Part shown: piece after piece, positions 1 through 6,915 of the stretch
How positions within the stretch are numbered: position 1 is the stretch's first letter
Layout of the letters: each line of letters opens with the position of its first letter
Source of the DNA: Taishania pollutisoli
Lineage (GTDB): Bacteria; Bacteroidota; Bacteroidia; Flavobacteriales_D; Crocinitomicaceae
DNA length: 64,000 nt
Reading direction: 5' to 3'
Assembly (NCBI RefSeq): GCF_014518315.1
Contig: NZ_JACVEL010000001.1
Location: 620,001 to 684,000, forward strand
Made by a program: the position numbers and the translations under genes
Notes under the pieces: generated by a model
What the model saw: only the letters and a program-made list of their open reading frames with translations
Database searches by the model: none
Told to the model about the DNA's origin: nothing

Positions 1-9
1 TAACTATAG

Positions 10-46
10 AAAAAAACCTGCATCTTTTCTAATGCAGGTTTTTCTT
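10..46. terminator. Bidirectional intrinsic terminator
   Basis: A perfect 12-bp inverted repeat (arms 12-23 and 32-43, sequence aaaaacctgcat and its complement) encloses an 8-nt loop. A and T runs lie on the two outer sides, so it can end transcription in either direction. It sits 23 bp downstream of the stop of the leftward HMA gene and most likely terminates the metal-handling operon. Confidence 0.85.
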
Positions 47-68
47 CCGTAAATCATTGTTGTTCCAA

Positions 69-410
69 TCACTTACTCATACCACCCGGCTGGCAACATG
101 TCGGCAATGCTTTTTGGGAACTTGCATTTGCAGGAACATCGTCTGCATCGTACCCGGTATCAGAAATAATTTTCCGGATTTCTTCCGCACTGATTTTTTT
201 CGTTGTGTATGAAACCGTCAGTTTTTTTGTTGCTACGTCCAGTTCCGCATAGCGGATACCTTTGGTATAATTCAGCTTGTCTTCTAAGGTTTTCTTACAC
301 GTTCCACATTCTGCAGATGTAGCGATTTCAATCGTTTGTGTCTTTTTTTCTTCCTGTGCAAATCCGTTGCCGATGAACAGAAGTGCAAAAATTACCACTA
401 TATTTTTCAT
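69..410 (-). CDS. Periplasmic heavy-metal-associated (HMA, MerP-like) domain protein
   Basis: This 113-residue protein begins with a Sec signal peptide (about residues 1-19, ending GNGFAQ). A single HMA ferredoxin-like domain follows (about 24-92) with the metal-binding pair C35-GT-C38. A short tail carries a further Cys-Cys pair near residues 105-106. HMA domains of this size bind Cu+, Hg2+ or Zn2+ and pass the ion between partners; the signal peptide places this one in the periplasm. It is the last gene of a leftward group after a TonB-dependent receptor (47-bp gap) and a Cys-rich membrane protein, so a periplasmic metal carrier working with the receptor is the natural reading. The metal cannot be told from sequence; copper is favoured by the copper ATPase 17 kb away. 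Confidence 0.85.
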   Translation of the reverse strand: MKNIVVIFALLFIGNGFAQEEKKTQTIEIATSAECGTCKKTLEDKLNYTKGIRYAELDVATKKLTVSYTTKKISAEEIRKIISDTGYDADDVPANASSQKALPTCCQPGGMSK

Positions 411-457
411 GTTATTTTGTTTTATCGTGCAGGATGCTCTTCCTGCGCGGGTTTTTA

Positions 458-2665
458 TTATTCTTGTTTTTTGTGTGCAATTACATACCGAAATCCGGCA
501 TACACATTGATCCCCATGACAGGTGCCCAGATTCTTGTCGCATCAAAATATGTTCCAAACGGGTTCTCCGCATCAATGATCGGGTGATTCTGACGGTAGT
601 TGGTCAGGTTTTCCCCTCCGATATAGAAGTCCCATTTTTTGTGTTTGTACGTGATCTGCGCACTCAACTGCGGATATACTTTGGAATGATTATCCGTTGT
701 GAATGTTACGGAATCCAGCTGTGCCACCGGAAGACGGGAAGTTCCGAACACAGAAGCAGTGACATCAAATTCCCATTTATTGTTGCGGGTGTGATAGGCT
801 ACATTGATGAATCCGCGGTGCTTCGGTACCATTACTTTTTGTTGCAACTGACCTCCATATTCCGCACGGACATCCAGGAACTTATATGCCAGTCGGATAT
901 CAAATCGGCTGAACGGAGTAAAAGAGAATTCCGTTTGGAAACTGTTGGAAAAGGACTTGCTCGTCATATTTCTAAAAATAATCTGGTGCACATTTTCATC
1001 CCGGTCCACGATCAGCTGACGCTCAAACAATGTATGGTAGTAATCGACAACAACAGAGGCTTGATTGCCAAACAATTTAAACGACTGTACCAACGACCCT
1101 CCGAAATTCCAGGAGATTTCAGGTAATGTTTCTGTCGGAGCAATCCATTGACGAGATGTTGCCAGCAACGAAATATTATCGATCATGTAATTGGGTACAC
1201 GCCATCCTTTCCCTGCTGTCACGCGTAAATCGGTGAATTCCGTAATCGCATATTTTGCATGAACGCGCGGCGAAAACTGGAAGTTGTACAGGTTGTGGTA
1301 ATCTCCCCTTGCTCCGATTACCGTTGTCAAACGCGGTCCGGTATAGGTATATTCGGCAAATGCACCCGGTACAATTTCAACCCGGTTATCTGTCAGGGAA
1401 TCCATTTGCTGGTCCATATCGATGAATACACCACTCAAACCCACCTTATATTTGTGCATGGTATTCCCGATGATGCTTTCAAACACACCGTTTACGTAGC
1501 CGCGCTTTTCAACTCCTCTGAATTGACGGACACCAAACAAAGCATCATTTTCCTGGTATTTCAAATTGTAGATCACACCGATCGAATTGTACGGTTTTTT
1601 CATGAAAAACCCGGTTTTTGCATACACATCGAGGTGTTTTGCATCCGTTTCCATTCCATACAGCCCGTTATTAGCACCTTTCCGATAACCGACTTCTCCT
1701 CCGTATTTAGATTCCAGGTAGGAATTTACCCCGATCTGTGCTTCCATTTTTTCACCCTGATAATGCCAGCGGTTATTAAATGAAAATAAGGTTCCCATCG
1801 GTGCATCCATGAAGTTATCATGGTTGTGATTGTTTTCTGCAAACATCCCCGATCCGTGTGCAAACAATGCTGTACTCCATTTTTTACTAACGTGCATGCT
1901 CCCGTGCGCATTTAATTCTGCCCGGCCGTAGATATTTCCATACCCGTTCAAAAAAAACGCGTCCATGTCCTGTGGCTTAAACATTTCAATATTGACCAAT
2001 CCTGCCATGGATTCATACCCGTTGACGACATTTCCCGTCCCCTTTGTAATTTGAATGGAATTGATCCACGTACCCGGAAAAGACGACAATCCGAATGGTT
2101 GTTCCAGCCCCCGGAGGTAGGGAATGTTTTCAAACTGAATTTGCGTATACACACCTTCCAGTCCCATCATTTGAATGGTTCTCGCTCCGGAAACAGCATC
2201 TGTAAAATTGACATCCACCGATACATTCGTTTCAAAGGATTCTGAAAGGTTACAACAAGCTGCTTTTCTCAATTCTCCCAGTGAAATTTCTTCCACGGCC
2301 AGTACTTTCAGTTTGGATATTGTTTTGGTGTTTTTTCTGTACTCGACAATGATTTCAGGCAATACTTCATCTGCAAACAAGACGACTTTCATGTTGATGA
2401 ACCGGTCTTCTTTGGTCACCACAACAGTGTCTGAAATATATCCAAGTGCGGAGAAAACCAATGTATCCGGCAATGTTCGGGGGAGAATGAGTTCAAAATT
2501 TCCTGCATCACAGGTGATGTCTCCCGTTTTCGCATTTAACAAGTATACTTTTGCTCCTTCAATCGGTTCTTGTACGCTCCCATTTGACCCCAATACGGTT
2601 CCTTTTAATTGTGCCATTGCTCCAAAGGAAATAAAAGCAAAGGCGATTGCTATACTATTTTTCAT
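458..2665 (-). CDS. TonB-dependent outer membrane receptor with CarboxypepD_reg-like domain
   Basis: This 735-residue protein has a signal peptide (1-18), then a carboxypeptidase-regulatory-like beta-sandwich (about 20-105, ending in the typical SALGYISDTVVV strand). A plug domain (about 115-235) and a 22-strand-type barrel to the C-terminus follow. It would import a ligand across the outer membrane using TonB/ExbBD energy. Both flanking genes are Cys-rich metal-binding proteins, which points to a metal or metal-chelate substrate; this is inference. A TATATTTG box at 2728-2735, inside the last codons of the upstream gene, may give it its own promoter about 57 nt before the ATG, although it is also placed to be co-transcribed with that gene. 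No SusD partner is adjacent, which argues against a glycan substrate. Confidence 0.88.
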   Translation of the reverse strand: MKNSIAIAFAFISFGAMAQLKGTVLGSNGSVQEPIEGAKVYLLNAKTGDITCDAGNFELILPRTLPDTLVFSALGYISDTVVVTKEDRFINMKVVLFADEVLPEIIVEYRKNTKTISKLKVLAVEEISLGELRKAACCNLSESFETNVSVDVNFTDAVSGARTIQMMGLEGVYTQIQFENIPYLRGLEQPFGLSSFPGTWINSIQITKGTGNVVNGYESMAGLVNIEMFKPQDMDAFFLNGYGNIYGRAELNAHGSMHVSKKWSTALFAHGSGMFAENNHNHDNFMDAPMGTLFSFNNRWHYQGEKMEAQIGVNSYLESKYGGEVGYRKGANNGLYGMETDAKHLDVYAKTGFFMKKPYNSIGVIYNLKYQENDALFGVRQFRGVEKRGYVNGVFESIIGNTMHKYKVGLSGVFIDMDQQMDSLTDNRVEIVPGAFAEYTYTGPRLTTVIGARGDYHNLYNFQFSPRVHAKYAITEFTDLRVTAGKGWRVPNYMIDNISLLATSRQWIAPTETLPEISWNFGGSLVQSFKLFGNQASVVVDYYHTLFERQLIVDRDENVHQIIFRNMTSKSFSNSFQTEFSFTPFSRFDIRLAYKFLDVRAEYGGQLQQKVMVPKHRGFINVAYHTRNNKWEFDVTASVFGTSRLPVAQLDSVTFTTDNHSKVYPQLSAQITYKHKKWDFYIGGENLTNYRQNHPIIDAENPFGTYFDATRIWAPVMGINVYAGFRYVIAHKKQE

Positions 2666-2721
2666 ATATGATATTCATGTTAGATTCGACAATTAAGTAT
2701 GGACTTAAATGAAATCGAACA

Positions 2722-3219
2722 TCATATCAAATATACCTGGTGAATGCTTTGGAAATCCCGTCCCTGGTATTTAGGAGGAGGGAGGTTGCAATGTTCCGGA
2801 ATTTGCCGGGAAGTAAGACTGATTTCCGGAGAAAAATAAACAACCGGACTGAGTGTTGACGGGTCTATCCAAACAGGTGACCACACGAACTGGATATGAT
2901 TGTTATCAATCCGTGTATCAATGTCAAGGGCTACGTAATCCGTATCTGTTGAACAGCACGATTTTTCAATATGTGCCTGATCTTCTGCTTCGGTTTCTGC
3001 TGTTTCTTTTGCACAACAGGATTTTTTCTGTTGAGTCGGTTCTTCATGATCACCACCACCACACGGATCTGCATAACTCAGGAACAGGGATTTTTCAGTA
3101 CCGGAAATCGAACAGGTATGCGTGTAAACAGCCATTCCGACATTGGCCGTAATGAATACTGCCAGTGACAGGTATATCACCAGTTTTTGCACGCTATTTT
3201 TGTTCTTTGTCAACGACAT
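2722..3219 (-). CDS. HYC_CC_PP-type Cys-rich membrane protein
   Basis: This is a 165-residue protein if the ATG at 3219 is used; a TTG six codons upstream would overlap the promoter. It has one N-terminal membrane or signal segment (about 12-31), then H34-T-C36, a His/Glu-rich stretch, two Lys-Ser-Cys-Cys motifs, and a C-terminal Pro-Pro-Pro-Lys. This matches the Bacteroidota family named for its HYC, CC and PP motifs (family name from memory), here with T in place of Y. Members are small, envelope-located and often near metal genes; no biochemical role is established that I know of. The Cys and His content suggests soft-metal binding. It is the first gene of the cluster with the TonB receptor and the HMA protein, and a nested palindrome lies just upstream of its promoter. 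Confidence 0.72.
   Translation of the reverse strand: MSLTKNKNSVQKLVIYLSLAVFITANVGMAVYTHTCSISGTEKSLFLSYADPCGGGDHEEPTQQKKSCCAKETAETEAEDQAHIEKSCCSTDTDYVALDIDTRIDNNHIQFVWSPVWIDPSTLSPVVYFSPEISLTSRQIPEHCNLPPPKYQGRDFQSIHQVYLI
2728..2735 (-). promoter_or_regulatory. -7 box TATATTTG for the TonB receptor
   Basis: This is an exact match on the minus strand to the Bacteroidota -7 consensus TAnnTTTG. It overlaps the last codons of the preceding gene, and the predicted transcription start is near 2722. Confidence 0.4.
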
Positions 3220-3224
3220 GGAGA

Positions 3225-3232
3225 CAAATGTA
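3225..3232 (-). promoter_or_regulatory. -7 box TACATTTG, possibly giving a leaderless mRNA
   Basis: Exact TAnnTTTG on the minus strand. It ends 5 bp before the ATG at 3219, so transcription would start on or next to the start codon. Confidence 0.45.
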
Positions 3233-3251
3233 AGCAAGCAGAGGCAAAAAA

Positions 3252-3286
3252 CCGTAAAAAAACAGTTAAAAATTAACGATTTACGG
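3252..3286. promoter_or_regulatory. Nested inverted repeat, candidate operator
   Basis: Outer arms CCGTAAA (3252-3258) and TTTACGG (3280-3286) enclose inner arms GTTAA (3265-3269) and TTAAC (3273-3277). The element lies about 20 bp upstream of the -7 box of the metal cluster, over the expected -33 region, where a regulator would act. No regulator gene is nearby. Confidence 0.45.
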
Positions 3287-3325
3287 AAAGATGTAAAAAA
3301 ATCACAAGAAAGTGTAAATCCGGAT

Positions 3326-4285
3326 TTACTTCAGAATCACATCAATTTTTACTGGTAAGTGGTCTGAATATCCGTCCAGGTATTTGTCTCCTGCATAATT
3401 CCGTTTGGGAACCAGGTTTCCTTTGTACTCCTCAATAATGAAGTCATTGGACAAAATAGTTCCCGAATTATTCACCATGCGGAATTTACCTTTGAATGCA
3501 TTCGGAGAAACCATGATGTGATCCAGGACATCCCATTCGTTTCTGTAATTGTAGCTTCCTCCAAATTTCCCTGACGCTTTTGTAATCATCGGGGTCAACC
3601 GCTCGGCAATCATCTGCACAGACTTATTGGTCGGATAATCGTTCAAATCTCCCATGAAAACAATCCTGGATGCCGGCGATGCTTTCATAACAGAATCAAT
3701 GAATGCAGCCGCCATTTGTGCCGCTTTGATCCGGTTGGGCTCACTTTCATCCTGTCCTCCTCTTCTTGAAGGCCAGTGGTTGATCATCGCAAATAAGGTA
3801 TCTTTCTTGTGGACAAATTTCCCCCAGACAATGTCCCGTGTATTCGGAGCTTCATCGTTCTGAATCTGAAAACGGATAAATCCCGACTGTACAAATTTCA
3901 GCACAGAAGGATCGTAAATCATCCCTACGTCAATTCCTCTCGCATCTGCACTTTCATGGTGTACGATTCCAAAATTCTTACGGGAAGAAGAGGCATTATT
4001 CAAATCCTTCAACACTTGTTCATTTTCAATCTCACACATTCCCAGCAACACGATTTTCCCCATGGAATCAAGCACCTGGTTTGTTTTTTTCAGTTTCTCC
4101 AGGTAACGCGGTCCCGTCCACTTGTTTTTTCCGTTTGGAAGAAATTCTTCATCATTATGTGATTGGTTGATGGTATCGAACAGGTTTTCTACGTTGTAAA
4201 AACCGATTACATGTGTTCCTTTCTGAGTCAACCCATTGCAGCTGAACAATAACAACGTGCAAGCAAAAAACAGTTTATTCATCAT
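3326..4285 (-). CDS. Endonuclease/exonuclease/phosphatase (EEP) family protein
   Basis: This 319-residue protein has an N-terminal signal sequence ending LLFSC (Cys about 16), which could be a lipobox, so it is probably exported. The EEP fold follows from about residue 25: the first strand FYNVENLFD with the metal/substrate Asn, a CEIEN acidic metal ligand, a NHWPSRRGG His motif, GDLNDYP carrying the catalytic Asp-x-Asn, and the terminal SDHLPV Asp-His pair. All residues of a working Mg2+-dependent phosphodiesterase are present. Family members cut DNA, RNA or phosphoinositide-like substrates; this Bacteroidota subgroup is not characterised as far as I know. It is monocistronic, with its own TACTTTTG box at 4331-4338. 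Confidence 0.85.
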   Translation of the reverse strand: MMNKLFFACTLLLFSCNGLTQKGTHVIGFYNVENLFDTINQSHNDEEFLPNGKNKWTGPRYLEKLKKTNQVLDSMGKIVLLGMCEIENEQVLKDLNNASSSRKNFGIVHHESADARGIDVGMIYDPSVLKFVQSGFIRFQIQNDEAPNTRDIVWGKFVHKKDTLFAMINHWPSRRGGQDESEPNRIKAAQMAAAFIDSVMKASPASRIVFMGDLNDYPTNKSVQMIAERLTPMITKASGKFGGSYNYRNEWDVLDHIMVSPNAFKGKFRMVNNSGTILSNDFIIEEYKGNLVPKRNYAGDKYLDGYSDHLPVKIDVILK

Positions 4286-4330
4286 TTAGTTATTCATTAC
4301 GTCTCTGCCCGATATGAGCAAAAACCGTGT

Positions 4331-4338
4331 CAAAAGTA
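4331..4338 (-). promoter_or_regulatory. -7 box TACTTTTG for the EEP gene
   Basis: Exact TAnnTTTG on the minus strand, about 45 bp upstream of the ATG pair at 4283-4285 and 4280-4282. Confidence 0.5.
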
Positions 4339-4382
4339 ATCACTGTACGAACAGTAAGTTGATTTTGTGTGTTAAGATTGAA

Positions 4383-4664
4383 TTATTTTCTCAGGTCCCA
4401 AAGTGATTCTGTTCGTTCCATTGCCGCCACAGCAAACGAGCAAACCGGTGTCACTTTCAAATCTTGCCTGCGGACTTCATTCATTACTTCCAGAAACAAT
4501 CGGTAGCCCAATCCGTTTCCACGCAGGTCAGAACGGACTTCTACATAGTCGATGGAAATGTGCCGGTCATCTTTCCATGTATAACTTACACTTCCGATAC
4601 GTTCATCATTCCGGGAAACTACAAATTTTCCGCTTTTTCCATTGTCTAATTGTTTTACTTCCAT
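4383..4664 (-). CDS. Small GNAT N-acetyltransferase (YjdJ/CG type)
   Basis: With the ATG at 4664 (preferred over a TTG two codons earlier) the protein has 93 residues. It is a minimal acetyltransferase: the VEVRSDLRGNGLG segment is the acetyl-CoA pyrophosphate-binding R/Q-x-x-G-x-G/A motif, and VTPVCSFAV is the characteristic P-x-C stretch of the CG subfamily. The target is unknown. It follows pdxA by 15 bp on the same strand, so the two are probably co-transcribed. A paralogue lies at 22430-22741. Confidence 0.8.
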   Translation of the reverse strand: MEVKQLDNGKSGKFVVSRNDERIGSVSYTWKDDRHISIDYVEVRSDLRGNGLGYRLFLEVMNEVRRQDLKVTPVCSFAVAAMERTESLWDLRK

Positions 4665-4679
4665 ACGCAAGTAATTTAG

Positions 4680-5786
4680 TTAATCGTCCCGGTGCCTTCC
4701 CTTTTTCTTTTCCTCAGGGGTAAATGGCAACGGATTCGCAAAAATCTCTTTGTGTACCAGGTTGTTCCGGTAGATATCCATTGCCAGGTATATCGCGCTT
4801 CTCATGGAAGATTCCGATGCTTTGTTCTGTCCGACAATGTCAAATGCCGTTCCATGATCGGGAGAAGTGCGGACAACGGGTAATCCTGCCGTAAAGTTTA
4901 CACCATCCTCAAACGCGAGCGCTTTAAAGGCCGCCAATCCCTGGTCGTGGTACATGGCCAGTACGGCATCGAACTGATTCCGGGCATTCGATCCGAAGAA
5001 TCCATCCGCGGGATACGGTCCAAACGCCAGGTGTCCTTTCGAATTTGCCTGTCTGATGGCCGGAACAATGATGTCGTTTTCCTCGGAGCCCATCTTGCCG
5101 TTTTCTCCTGCATGCGGATTTAACCCAAACACTGCAATCTTTGGTTTCTGGATACCAAAATCACGCCGCAAACTTTTGTCCAGTTCTGCAATTTTGGCAA
5201 CAATTCGTTCTTTTGTCAGCATGGAACTTACTTCTTTGATCGCAACATGTGTTGTGACCAACGCTACTCTCAGATCATCCGCTACCATCAGCATCAATGC
5301 ATCTTCCTGTCCTGCCAGGTTGGCCAAATATTCTGTATGTCCCGGAAATTGAAACCCGGAAAGTGCCATTGCTTCTTTGGAGATCGGAGCTGTTACGAGT
5401 ACATCTATCTTACCGGAAGCCAGATCCTGTGTAGCTGCTTCCAGTGATTTAAACGCATACTTCCCTCCTAACTGAGTCGGTTGCCCCAATTCAAATTTTA
5501 TTTCTTCGTCCCACAAGTTGATGACATTCACTTTTTTATGTACCGCATCGTCTGCAGACTTACACGATTGATAGGAAAAATCCTGGTTTTCGATTAATTT
5601 CTTGTGGTAAGCCAACACTTTATTGGAAGCGTAGATGACCGGTGTACAATCCAGCAGCAAGCGATTATCACTCAATGCTTTGATCACTACTTCCGGCCCG
5701 ATTCCATTGATATCTCCGATTGATATTCCAACACGTACAGGAAATTCTCTCCCTGTTTCTTTTTCTTTTTCTCTTTCTTTTTCCAT
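4680..5786 (-). CDS. pdxA: 4-hydroxythreonine-4-phosphate dehydrogenase
   Basis: The 368-residue product oxidises 4-phospho-hydroxy-L-threonine with NAD in the DXP-dependent vitamin B6 pathway. Family signatures are plain: GISIGDINGIGPEV at the start, APISKEA, GHTEYLA with a metal His, NPHAGENG, the AMYHDQGL metal His and TSPDHGTAFDI near the end. The length is about 15 residues greater than usual because of a Lys/Glu-rich N-terminus encoded by an imperfect GAAAAA hexanucleotide repeat (5756-5784). A start at a later codon would be closer to family length, but there is no ATG between. A TATTTTTG box lies 24 bp upstream of the ATG. Confidence 0.95.
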   Translation of the reverse strand: MEKEREKEKETGREFPVRVGISIGDINGIGPEVVIKALSDNRLLLDCTPVIYASNKVLAYHKKLIENQDFSYQSCKSADDAVHKKVNVINLWDEEIKFELGQPTQLGGKYAFKSLEAATQDLASGKIDVLVTAPISKEAMALSGFQFPGHTEYLANLAGQEDALMLMVADDLRVALVTTHVAIKEVSSMLTKERIVAKIAELDKSLRRDFGIQKPKIAVFGLNPHAGENGKMGSEENDIIVPAIRQANSKGHLAFGPYPADGFFGSNARNQFDAVLAMYHDQGLAAFKALAFEDGVNFTAGLPVVRTSPDHGTAFDIVGQNKASESSMRSAIYLAMDIYRNNLVHKEIFANPLPFTPEEKKKGRHRDD

Positions 5787-6227
5787 TTAAAACGGATCGA
5801 TTTTATTTACAAAAATAAGGAAGCTTTTGAGTTATATGAAAATATCTCCGAAGAATTCCCCGATCGGGGCATTTACGTGTAGTTTTTATATCGTTACTAA
5901 ACGTCAATTTTAGAAATGGAGGATTGTTTTTACCACATAGTACCAACTGCTTTCGGAACATCGGCACATCGGTTCTGTTTGTAAATGCCGAGTGACACAT
6001 AGCAGCTTACTTTATTTGCTGTTGAAGTACAATAATTCGTGCATTTGTAGTTACGGCGCAATGGGTACAAGACTTATTTTATTTCACCACAGATGCACGG
6101 ATGAAAGAGTTTAACCATCATCTGGCTTCCGGATACTTTCGAAAGAAAAGTATAACTAAAACTTTATACCTTCGTAATCTACGGTCGGTTATTTCAGATT
6201 TCCTTTGCAACGATAAGAACAAAGCCT
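5787..6227. other. Intergenic region with palindrome and dispersed repeat
   Basis: About 440 bp between divergent pdxA and the methyltransferase gene; I see no gene. It holds a 12-bp perfect palindrome CCCCGATCGGGG (5858-5869), one copy of the ccacagat...gatgaa dispersed repeat (6082-6109), and a near-consensus -7 box TACCTTCG (6167-6174) facing the rightward gene. A short leftward frame here has no recognisable content. Confidence 0.6.
5810..5817 (-). promoter_or_regulatory. -7 box TATTTTTG for pdxA
   Basis: Exact TAnnTTTG on the minus strand. The predicted start near 5804 gives a leader of about 18 nt. Confidence 0.55.
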
Positions 6228-6773
6228 ATGCGTGAAAAAGTCCTTTTTCTCAAAAATTTTTTCCGGAATCCCTTGCGAAATGCATCGGTTATTCCCAGTT
6301 CAAAAGCATCCTCAAAAGCCATGTTGAAGGGAATCGATTTCAACCGGGTTTCTGTTGTTGTAGAACTTGGTCCCGGAAATGGTGTTTTCACCCGGGAAAT
6401 CATCAAGACGGTCACTGCTGATACAAAGATCATTGTTTTTGAATTAGAACCGACGTACATCAACTTACTGCAGAATAAATTCGGAGACCGCATCACTCTG
6501 GTGAATAAGAGTGCTCATCTACTTTCTGAAACACTGGAAGAGTTGGGGATTGATAAAGTAGATGTGATTATTTCGGGGCTACCGTTTCTGAAAGGTGATA
6601 TCAAGCAAAAAACCGACGAAGCGATTTGTCAGCTGACGAGACGGGGAACGATTTACCGTTTCTTTACATACATGCCAGGTATCATGAAGAATGTCTACAA
6701 AGAGTTGCCGATTGAAAAGAAATACTTTGAACTGCGAAACATTCCCCCACTGTGGGTATACGGAATCAATTGA
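6228..6773 (+). CDS. Class I SAM-dependent methyltransferase, phospholipid N-methyltransferase-like
   Basis: This 181-residue protein has a Rossmann methyltransferase core. Motif I is VVVELGPGNGVFT (about residues 43-55), the acidic SAM-ribose position follows in IIVFELEPTY, and the catalytic-loop area reads IISGLPF. The pattern resembles the PmtA/COG3963 group and, more distantly, KsgA-type rRNA dimethylases. The short length and the lack of a C-terminal domain favour the PmtA group, which methylates phosphatidylethanolamine, but small-molecule targets cannot be excluded. It stands alone, transcribed away from pdxA. Upstream is only a near-consensus -7 box (TACCTTCG). Confidence 0.7.
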   Translation: MREKVLFLKNFFRNPLRNASVIPSSKASSKAMLKGIDFNRVSVVVELGPGNGVFTREIIKTVTADTKIIVFELEPTYINLLQNKFGDRITLVNKSAHLLSETLEELGIDKVDVIISGLPFLKGDIKQKTDEAICQLTRRGTIYRFFTYMPGIMKNVYKELPIEKKYFELRNIPPLWVYGIN

Positions 6774-6847
6774 TTCATCTGTTTGCTGTTTAAATAACTA
6801 TCCGTTTAGTCGGAGTATAATTCATACACTAAATAAATAACAACTTA

Positions 6848-6873
6848 CTTTGCGTCTTCGCGCCTTTGCGAGC
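6848..6873. repeat. Dispersed repeat family A, copy 1
   Basis: The sequence ctttgcgtcttcgcgccttt continues into gcgagc. Related copies occur at 58785-58859 (two, facing each other), 63053-63081 and 63244-63263, always between genes. Confidence 0.7.
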
Positions 6874-6881
6874 AATCAAAT

Positions 6882-6912
6882 AAAAAAAGCGGAGATTACT
6901 CCCCGCTTTCAT
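6882..6912 (-). terminator. Terminator of the AsmA-like gene
   Basis: A GC-rich hairpin (arms aaagcgg 6886-6892 and ccgcttt 6903-6909) is followed on the minus strand by a run of seven T. It lies just after the stop at 6916. Confidence 0.75.
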
Positions 6913-6915
6913 TGC

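Noticed and set aside
383-1126. Rightward 247-codon open frame inside the TonB receptor
   Set aside because: It lies antisense within an obvious receptor gene and its translation has no domain or signal content. Other frames of this type are shadows too.
5803-6000. Leftward 65-codon frame upstream of pdxA
   Set aside because: It covers the pdxA promoter and a palindrome, and has no recognisable protein features.
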